From UBA4615 sp044342535 (GTDB lineage: Bacteria; Pseudomonadota; Gammaproteobacteria; Burkholderiales; Burkholderiaceae_E): DNA of 12,847 nucleotides. The position numbers were made by a program, and so were the translations under genes. The notes beneath the pieces were generated by a model. The model ran no database searches, was not told the DNA's origin, and saw only the letters and a program-made list of their open reading frames with translations. The stretch spans positions 1-12,847 of the forward strand of contig JBIIPQ010000097.1 in NCBI GenBank assembly GCA_044342535.1. Reading direction: 5' to 3'. This document shows positions 6,546-12,847 of this stretch, one piece after another; position 1 is the first letter of the stretch, and every line of letters starts with the position of its first letter.

Positions 6546-9500
6546 GTCGCCCGGCATCGGCCCTCGACCGGGGTCGCCGAGGTCGACGTCGAACGCCACG
6601 TGCCCCGCGGCCGCATCGACCAGAACGGTCCGCAGGCGCCGCACCGGGCCGAGCGGCGGGGGCTCCAGGGCCTCGACCAGCGCCCGGTAGCCGGCCAGCT
6701 GGACGATGTACTCGGGCCGGCGTCCGGCGTCCACGGACCACTTGTAGTCGATGATCCAGACCTCGTCGCCGACCCGTGCGATCCGGTCGATGCGGCGCGC
6801 CTCGCCCCCGGCGTCGATGATCTCGAACTCGCAGGCGGCGGGCGCGGCCGGCGCGAAAGCAGGGGCCAGCGGCGCGAGCGCCATCACGGCGCGGGCCCGC
6901 GCGAGCGCCGCCCGGCGCTGTGCGCCGTCGATCTCGAAGGCATGCAGCGCGGCGAGCACGGTGTCCTCGTCGGCGCCCGCCGGCAGCAGTTCGAGCGCAC
7001 GGTGCAGCGCATGACCGAGCTCGGTGGCCAGCAGGCCCGCGGGTCGGCCGTCACGATCGCGTTCGGCGTCGCCCTCGCCCGGATCACGGCGTGTGCCGAC
7101 GTCGAGCCGCGACAGCTGCAGCAGGCGCATCCGAAACGGGGCATCGCCCGCGGCGTCGGTCCGGGCATGCACCCGGGCGCGCCCGTCCCAGTCCGGCGGC
7201 GCGTCGACGCCATCGAGGAAGGTGTACCACGAGGTCTTCGGCGACTGGCGGTTGCGCGTGCCCGAGACGATCACGCCGAGCCGCGCGCGGGTGAGCGCGA
7301 CGTACAGGAGGTTGCGGTCCTCGCGCTCGCGCAGCGCGTCCTCGCGCTCGAAGCTCTCGCGACGTGCGTGGCCGGCGAGCGACGCGCCCAGCACGAACGA
7401 GACCTGCGACGGACGCGGCAGCTCCGGCGACCAGTCGACATGCAGCCGCTGGCCGTCGGGCTGGCCACGGCCGTGCGCATCGGCGAGCACCACCAGGTCG
7501 GCCTCGAGGCCCTTCGAGCCATGGATCGTCATCATCCGGATCGCGTCGACCGCCTCGGCACGGCCCTCGCTCGGACCCTCGCGGTCCTCGAGCGTGTCGA
7601 AGCCGCGCAGCCTGCGCAGGAAGCGCGCCAGGCTCGGATAGCGCCCGGCGTCGACGTCGAGCGCCAGGCCGAGCATCGCGCACAGGTTGGCGTGCGCGAG
7701 GTCGCGCTGCGCGGGCTCGACGGCCGACGGATAGCGGGCGAACGCGTCGACCTGGGACAGCACGGCATCGAGGAAGTCGTGGACCGGCGCCCGCGCGGCG
7801 GCTTCGATCCAGCCGGAGACGAGTGCGACTACCGCCGCGGCGTCGAACGGAGGCGGGTCGGCGGGATCCGCCTCGGCGGCGAGACGGCGCAGGCGCGCCC
7901 ACCACCGGCGCGGCACCGGCGCGACGGGATCCTCGGGACGCTCCGGATCGCCGGTGTCCTGCGGCCCGCGCGCCGCGATCCAGCCGATCGAGGCGGCATC
8001 GAGGCCCACCAGCGGCGAGGCGAGTACCTGTGCGAGCGCGAGATCGTCGGACGGGCGCCGCACGAAGCCCAGCAGCGCGCGCAGGTCGTCGCCCTCGAGC
8101 GTGCGCAGCAGGCCGCCGGCACGGTCCGACTGCACCGGCAGACCGCGTTCGCGCAGCGCGCGCTCGTACGCCTCGAACCCGCTGCGGCTGCGCGCGAGCA
8201 CGTAGACCTCACGCCAGCTCAGGCTGCGGCCCTGGGCGGCGAGCGCGTCGCGCGCGAGCAGGATCGCGTCGGCGATCGCCTGGCCTTCGCGATGCCGCAG
8301 CGAAGCCTCGTCGTCACGCGGGGACGTCAGCCAGTCGAAGGGCTCGGCGCCGGCGCCGGCGTCGGCGACCGTGTCCGCCTCGATCAGCGGCAGCCGCCAG
8401 GCGAAGCCGGGCGGACCGGCCGCGGCCGTGGCCTGCTCGCGGTAGTGCGCCATCCACGGGGGCAGGCAGCGGTTGAGCACAGCCACGATCGCACGCGCGT
8501 TACGTCGCGTCGTGTCGGTGCCGGCCTCGCGCGCGCCGAAGCCCTCGCGCAGCAGCGCCTTGGCGGCGTCGAACACCCGCGCCTCGGCGCGCCGGAAGCG
8601 GTAGATCGACTGCTTGGGATCACCGACGACGAACACCGACGGACGCTCGCCGGCGCCCGCGTAGGACTGCAGCCAGTCGGCGATCACGCGCCACTGCAGG
8701 CTGCTGGTGTCCTGGAACTCGTCGAACAGCAGGTGCCGGTACCGGCGGTCCATCCGGCACTGGACATACGCCGCGGTGCCCGGGTCGCGCAGCATTCGCC
8801 AGGCGATCGACTCGAGGTCGGCGAAGTCGATCACGCCCTGCGCCCGCTTCGTCCGGCGGAACGCCTCGAGCAGCCCGACGCCGCAGCGCATCGCGGCGGC
8901 GTTCAGGCCGATGGCGCGCCACTCGTCGAGCAGCGCGCGCGCGCTCGCGACGCGCTCGCCCAGCGCCTGCCAGCGTGCGATCAGGGGTGCCGCGCCGCCA
9001 GCCGCCGCCAGCGCGGCGTCGAGCGCCTTGCTCGGGCGCCAGGCCCGCGGCTCGCCCCGGGCGGTGAGCACGGCCGCGTGCAGCGCGTCCAACCAGGCGT
9101 TCGCGGCGGCGGCGTCCCCGCAGTCCCGGTCGGCCAGCGCATCGAGCGCCTGCGCCATCGTGCGCGTGGCCTCCGAGCCGCGGGCAAGCACGAGGGCGAT
9201 CGCGCGCAGCTCGCCGCGCAGGCTGGCCTCGGCGGCGACCGCACGCAGCAGCGCGGTCTCGTTGTCCGGCGCAGCCTCGTCGTCGGGCGCCGGCTCATCC
9301 AGGCGCGCGGGCGATCGCATGCCGCTTCCGGTCGGCACACCGGCGGGCGAGCGTCCCTCGAGCACGAAGGCCCGCGCGGCATCGCGCCACGTCTGCAGGT
9401 AGGCACGCGCCGCACGCTGCGCCGCGGCATCGAGCGCCTCGCGCGGACCGTCCAGGTCGGCGTCGAGCGCCACCGCCCAGTCGGTGCGCTGCGCGACCAT

Positions 9501-10121
9501 CGACTCCAGGCAGGCCCGCGCGCCCGACAGCCCGATCTCGTCGACCAGCGCCTGCAGGTCCTCGCGCTCGGCGACGCGCGAGGGCGCGCGCAGCGCATCG
9601 AGCCAGGCGAACCACGCCTGCTGCAGCAGCGACGCGCCCTCCTCGCTCAGCTGCGTGCCTTCGGCCGCGTCTGCCGACAGCGGGCCGATGGCAGCCAGCA
9701 TGCGGAACCAGCGGTGGAAGGTGGTGATCTCGGGGCCACGCGGATGGCGCAGAACCGCCTCGTAGAGCCCGCGTGCGCGCGCAGCCCCCGCCTCGGCACC
9801 GGCCTCGCCGAGCCCGTACCAGCCGGACAGCCGCTCGTGCAGCGCGGCGTCGTCGGCCAGCGCGAGCTCGCGCAGCGCGCGGTCCAGGCGCTCGCGCATC
9901 TCGTGCGCGGCCAGCCGCGTGAAGGTCACCGCCAGGACCTGGTCGGGCTCGCAGCCTTCGAGCAGCGCCCGCACGATCCGCGTCACCAGCAGCGTCGTCT
10001 TGCCGCTGCCCGCGCAGGCATCGACAACGACGCTGGCGGCCGGATCGATGGACGCGAGCCGGAACGCGTCGGCGCCGACCGCGCGCCCGTCGACCTCGAA
10101 ACGCTCGCCCGGAGCGCTCAC
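6543..10121 (-). CDS. addA: AddA-type helicase-nuclease (UvrD/Rep helicase with C-terminal PD-(D/E)XK nuclease)
   Basis: The larger subunit of an AddAB enzyme that unwinds and trims double-strand DNA ends for RecA. It has 1,192 residues, typical for AddA. Superfamily 1A helicase motifs appear in order: Walker A ACAGSGKTT (35-43, Lys41), Ia AVTFTRLAAHEMRERL (64-79), II DEFQDT (467-472), III GDPKQSIYRFRRAE (500-513), V MTIHGSKGLEAD (864-875), VI RNLLYVALTRAR (936-947). The C-terminal RecB-type nuclease has His1040, Asp1112 and IIDYK (Asp1125, Lys1127), so both activities look intact. The start is a GTG at 10121 that overlaps the addB stop as GTGA, with AAGGGG eight bases upstream; the reading frame stays open for another 2.5 kb upstream, but that part is antiparallel-free shadow of addB in another frame. 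RecB is the main alternative; the adjacent AddB-like partner and absence of recC/recD favour AddA. Confidence 0.92.
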   Translation of the reverse strand: MSAPGERFEVDGRAVGADAFRLASIDPAASVVVDACAGSGKTTLLVTRIVRALLEGCEPDQVLAVTFTRLAAHEMRERLDRALRELALADDAALHERLSGWYGLGEAGAEAGAARARGLYEAVLRHPRGPEITTFHRWFRMLAAIGPLSADAAEGTQLSEEGASLLQQAWFAWLDALRAPSRVAEREDLQALVDEIGLSGARACLESMVAQRTDWAVALDADLDGPREALDAAAQRAARAYLQTWRDAARAFVLEGRSPAGVPTGSGMRSPARLDEPAPDDEAAPDNETALLRAVAAEASLRGELRAIALVLARGSEATRTMAQALDALADRDCGDAAAANAWLDALHAAVLTARGEPRAWRPSKALDAALAAAGGAAPLIARWQALGERVASARALLDEWRAIGLNAAAMRCGVGLLEAFRRTKRAQGVIDFADLESIAWRMLRDPGTAAYVQCRMDRRYRHLLFDEFQDTSSLQWRVIADWLQSYAGAGERPSVFVVGDPKQSIYRFRRAEARVFDAAKALLREGFGAREAGTDTTRRNARAIVAVLNRCLPPWMAHYREQATAAAGPPGFAWRLPLIEADTVADAGAGAEPFDWLTSPRDDEASLRHREGQAIADAILLARDALAAQGRSLSWREVYVLARSRSGFEAYERALRERGLPVQSDRAGGLLRTLEGDDLRALLGFVRRPSDDLALAQVLASPLVGLDAASIGWIAARGPQDTGDPERPEDPVAPVPRRWWARLRRLAAEADPADPPPFDAAAVVALVSGWIEAAARAPVHDFLDAVLSQVDAFARYPSAVEPAQRDLAHANLCAMLGLALDVDAGRYPSLARFLRRLRGFDTLEDREGPSEGRAEAVDAIRMMTIHGSKGLEADLVVLADAHGRGQPDGQRLHVDWSPELPRPSQVSFVLGASLAGHARRESFEREDALREREDRNLLYVALTRARLGVIVSGTRNRQSPKTSWYTFLDGVDAPPDWDGRARVHARTDAAGDAPFRMRLLQLSRLDVGTRRDPGEGDAERDRDGRPAGLLATELGHALHRALELLPAGADEDTVLAALHAFEIDGAQRRAALARARAVMALAPLAPAFAPAAPAACEFEIIDAGGEARRIDRIARVGDEVWIIDYKWSVDAGRRPEYIVQLAGYRALVEALEPPPLGPVRRLRTVLVDAAAGHVAFDVDLGDPGRGPMPGD

Positions 10122-12838
10122 GACCAGTGCCCCTTGCGGCACAGTCCGCGGCTCGCGCAGTGCCCGCATTCGACGCCAGTGGCGTGCAGCGGTTCGCCGT
10201 CCTGGATGCGTGCGAGCAGCACGGGCAGCCGCGCACGCCAGCCGGCGAGCACGCTGTCGGCAGGCTGCGACAGCGGCACCCAGGTCACCGCGTCCCGGCG
10301 CAATGACAGGTAGCCGCCTTCGACGACCGTGCCTGCCTCGGCCGCGATCAGCGTGTAGAGCGCGAGCTGCGCGGCATGGTCCGGCTCGGCGGCGATGCGC
10401 TTGAGCCGATCGGGGGCGCCGAGCTTGTAGTCGACGACGCGCAGGCCCTGCGGCCCCTCGTCGAGCCGGTCGAGCCGCCCTTCGATGCGCACCGTGCGCG
10501 GACCGTCGCGGGCCTCGATGCGCAGCTCGGTGCTGCCGGGCCGCTCGCCGTCGAGCCAGGTCCAGCCGCGGGAGGCGTCCTCGATGGCCCAGTCGAGATA
10601 GCGGTCGAGGGTCGCGTGCCACTCGGCCAGCTCGCCGAGCGCCCCGCCACCGGTCTCGAGCTCGCGGGCCGCGACCGCATCGGTGACCTCGACGATCAGC
10701 GCCCGCGCGGCCGCGCGCCCCGACTCGGCGAGCACCACGCCGCGCGCCGGCGCCTCGCGATGGAAGCGCTCGAGCACCTCGTGGACCAGCTCCCCGCGCT
10801 CGCGCACGCCGGGCACGTCGACCGCCTGGTCCGCCTCGCGCAGCCGCCAGCCGTCCTGGACCAGGAAGCGGAACGGGCAGGCGACGAGCCGCTCGAGCGC
10901 ACCCACCGACAGCGTCGCGGGCAGCCCGCCGAAGGCCAGGCCCGGGCGCGCCGCACGCGCCGGCACGAGCTCGCGCGGCTGCCCCGGACGGTCCTCGCGC
11001 AGGGCGAGCGGCGCGTCGTCGAGCAGTGCCTCGAGACGCTCCACCCAGGGGCTCGGGCGGGTGCCGTCGCCCGGGTCGGTGCGGCAGGTGATCGCGGTGT
11101 CGGGCGACAGCGCCAGCAGCAGCGCGAGGTCGCGCTGCTGGCGAACCGCGGCCGAGGCGGCGGTCGGCAGTCCGATCAGCGCGCGCAGCGGCTCGTTGAC
11201 CAAGGGCAGCGCTCCGGGCGCCGCGGGCAGCGCCGCGTCGGAGGCGCCCAGCACCAGCACCGCGTCGAACGCACGGCCGGCCGCATCGACCGGGGTCAGC
11301 AGTTCGACCGGGCTCTCGATCGGGCCGTAGAAGCGGTGCCGCTCGAGCGTCATGGCGAGCATCGCGCGGAACTCGGCGAACGGCAGCGCGCGCGCATGAG
11401 CCTCGGCATCGGCGGTGCGGCGCAGCGACTCCAGCCGCGACAGCAGCTGCCGGCCGGCCGCGTCGCCGGCGAGCCGGCGCGGCGCGCCGGCCCAGCGCAT
11501 CGCATGCTCCAGCGCGTCGAGGTGCGCCCGCAGCGACTGCGCACGGCCCTGCCGCTCGGCCAGCTCGCGCAGCCGGGCGAGCCCCTCGGGTGCCGCCCGG
11601 TCGGCGTCGCCGCGCAGTCCGTCCCAGCCGCGCAGGTACCCATGGCGCGTGGCACGACGCTCGATCCAGTCGCGCAGCGCAAGCCCCTCCGGCGGCCGCA
11701 CGAAGCGCGAGTCCAGCCAGCCGAGCAGATCGTCGTAGTAGCCGTCCGCGGCCACCGCATCGAGCCAGCCCATCGCGGCGGTCGCGGCGACCGTCGTCGA
11801 CAGCAGCCAGCCCTCGCGGTCGTCGATCAGCACGCCGGCGCGCTCGAGCAGCGCGCGCACCCGCCGCGCCAGCCAGCGGTCGAGCGCGACGATCGCCAGC
11901 GTCGGCACCGTGGCCGCCCCGGCGAGCGCTGCCCCGGCCAGATGGGCATGGACCCACTGCGCGGCGAGCTGCGCCTCCCGCTCGCGGTCGGCCGCATGCA
12001 GGACCGTCGGTACGAGCCCGAGCGTTGCAGGCGCTCTCGCGGCCCACTCCCGGCGGCGCTCGCGCAACGGTCGCGGCGGCGCGTCGTCGAAACATTCCGG
12101 CCAGGCCGCGGCCAGCAGCGGCGCGGCGCGGCCGACCGCGGGCCAGTCGGGCTCCAGGCGCAGCAGCCGCCCGGGGGGCAGCCGCGCCTCGAGCTCGGCC
12201 AGCAGCAGCGCCTCGAGCGGCTCCGGCGGCTGCCAGGCGACCCACGCGATCCGCGTGCCGCGCGCGCCCCATGCGGCGGCGAGCCGCCGCATGCGTTCGA
12301 TGTCCTGGGCGACCGGATCCACGCCGGCCCCGTCGGTGGCCCGGGCGATGCGTGCGAGCAGCGACAGGTCCTCGCGCAGCCGCGTCTCGGCGGCCGGCGA
12401 CCCGAATGCCTCGACCACGGTGGCGATCCAGTCCGGATCGCCGAGCCGGCCGGCGGCGCCGGCCTGCGCGAAGGCATCGAGCACCTCGAGCAGGCCGCCG
12501 GCGAAGGTCAGCCGGTCGGCCGGCGCACGCTGCGGCATGCTGTCGGGCAGCGCGGCATCGAGCGCCTCGAGCAGGGCCAGCGTGCGGGCGAGCGGATCGA
12601 CGGACACCGCGGGGGCCAGCTCGTCCGCCCAGGCGGCGCACGGCCGGATCGGCGGCGGTGCCCACGGCCGCCCGGGCGTGGCCAGCCGTGCGCGCAGCGC
12701 GCGTTGCAGGGGGCTCACCAGCGCCCCCCGGGGCACCACCACCGCGGGCGGCCCGCCGCCGGCGGGGTCGGCGAGCCAGGGCACGAGCGCATCCGCGGCC
12801 GCGCTCCAGAACGCGTCGCTCCCCGGTCCGTCGGGCAC
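10118..12838 (-). CDS. addB: AddB-like Fe-S nuclease subunit (start near window edge, possibly partial)
   Basis: Partner subunit of the AddAB helicase-nuclease. The frame gives 906 residues from a GTG at 12838, but it is open to the window edge nine bases away, so the true start may lie outside. Residues 1 to about 645 form a degenerate helicase-like region with no Walker A motif, as expected for proteobacterial AddB and similar in role to RecC. The C-terminal domain is a RecB-type nuclease: His686 in ELVHEVLERF, Asp790 in GRLDRLDEG, and VVDYK with Asp803 and Lys805. Four cysteines, Cys654 (ACPFRFLVQ) and Cys891/894/900 (C-x2-C-x5-C at the C-terminus), match the iron-sulfur cluster arrangement known from AddB. 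Its stop overlaps the addA start, so the two are made together. A generic annotation would be PD-(D/E)XK nuclease family protein. Confidence 0.88.
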   Translation of the reverse strand: MPDGPGSDAFWSAAADALVPWLADPAGGGPPAVVVPRGALVSPLQRALRARLATPGRPWAPPPIRPCAAWADELAPAVSVDPLARTLALLEALDAALPDSMPQRAPADRLTFAGGLLEVLDAFAQAGAAGRLGDPDWIATVVEAFGSPAAETRLREDLSLLARIARATDGAGVDPVAQDIERMRRLAAAWGARGTRIAWVAWQPPEPLEALLLAELEARLPPGRLLRLEPDWPAVGRAAPLLAAAWPECFDDAPPRPLRERRREWAARAPATLGLVPTVLHAADREREAQLAAQWVHAHLAGAALAGAATVPTLAIVALDRWLARRVRALLERAGVLIDDREGWLLSTTVAATAAMGWLDAVAADGYYDDLLGWLDSRFVRPPEGLALRDWIERRATRHGYLRGWDGLRGDADRAAPEGLARLRELAERQGRAQSLRAHLDALEHAMRWAGAPRRLAGDAAGRQLLSRLESLRRTADAEAHARALPFAEFRAMLAMTLERHRFYGPIESPVELLTPVDAAGRAFDAVLVLGASDAALPAAPGALPLVNEPLRALIGLPTAASAAVRQQRDLALLLALSPDTAITCRTDPGDGTRPSPWVERLEALLDDAPLALREDRPGQPRELVPARAARPGLAFGGLPATLSVGALERLVACPFRFLVQDGWRLREADQAVDVPGVRERGELVHEVLERFHREAPARGVVLAESGRAAARALIVEVTDAVAARELETGGGALGELAEWHATLDRYLDWAIEDASRGWTWLDGERPGSTELRIEARDGPRTVRIEGRLDRLDEGPQGLRVVDYKLGAPDRLKRIAAEPDHAAQLALYTLIAAEAGTVVEGGYLSLRRDAVTWVPLSQPADSVLAGWRARLPVLLARIQDGEPLHATGVECGHCASRGLCRKGHWS
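10130..10135 (-). promoter_or_regulatory. Shine-Dalgarno AAGGGG for the addA GTG start
   Basis: AAGGGG on the minus strand lies within the last codons of addB, eight bases before the GTG. Together with the GTGA overlap it decides the start of addA among several possible upstream codons in a very long open frame. Confidence 0.65.
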
Positions 12839-12847
12839 GAACCGGCT

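Noticed and set aside
6395..6616. N-terminal extension of DnaX by 74 codons
   Set aside because: It would translate the 4.5S RNA and the end of addA; the canonical DnaX start MSHQVLARKW lies at 6394.
6294..10313. A 1,339-codon plus-strand open frame opposite addA, ffs and the start of dnaX
   Set aside because: It runs antisense through three well-supported genes, has no recognisable domain and shows the Arg/Ala/Gly bias of a GC-rich reverse-strand shadow.
10122..12665. An open frame continuous with addA that extends it to about 2,040 residues
   Set aside because: It overlaps addB in another frame on the same strand and encodes Arg/Ala-rich sequence with no recognisable domain. The GTGA overlap and the AAGGGG site place the addA start at 10121. 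High GC removes stop codons and makes such long shadows.
6543..12838. A helicase-nuclease pair as a possible anti-phage defence system
   Set aside because: The domain order, the Fe-S cysteine pattern, the two RecB-type nuclease domains and the housekeeping neighbours all match AddAB; no mobile or defence genes are nearby.

Overview
This is a GC-rich (roughly 70%) window from a proteobacterial chromosome, most likely a betaproteobacterium of the order Burkholderiales. That placement rests on the gene order addB-addA-ffs-dnaX-ybaB-recR, the style of the CarA/CarB, DnaX and MAPEG proteins, and the 98-nt 4.5S RNA; it is recognition, not a database result. All genes lie on the minus strand, so transcription runs from high to low coordinates. 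The window is almost fully coding. The only sizeable gaps are about 150 nt between addA and dnaX, which is filled by ffs, and about 207 nt upstream of carA.

In transcription order: (1) 12838-6543, an AddB-like Fe-S nuclease and an AddA helicase-nuclease, joined by a GTGA start/stop overlap. Together they form the end-resection machine for double-strand-break repair. (2) 6530-6433, ffs, the 4.5S RNA of the signal recognition particle. Its extended -10 promoter element is partly built from the addA stop codon. (3) 6394-3514, dnaX (clamp-loader tau), ybaB/ebfC (nucleoid protein) and recR (RecFOR gap repair). This is a classic cluster with an ATGA overlap and an 8-nt gap. (4) 3479-2213, a small four-helix MAPEG membrane protein and a membrane-anchored DUF4230 protein of unknown function. 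(5) 2005-1, carA and the 5' part of carB, encoding carbamoyl-phosphate synthetase for arginine and pyrimidine synthesis. carA starts at a TTG codon; carB is cut by the window edge after 282 codons.

The main theme is DNA replication and recombination: AddAB loads RecA at broken ends, RecR acts at gaps, DnaX organises the replisome and YbaB binds DNA. No mobile element, CRISPR array, tRNA, phage gene or dedicated defence system was found. The points most worth a second look are the ffs promoter sharing bases with the addA stop codon, a recently expanded 15-bp tandem repeat in the DnaX linker, a possible leaderless start for the DUF4230 gene, and the DUF4230 protein itself. I do not see a convincing undescribed system here; most of the window is housekeeping.
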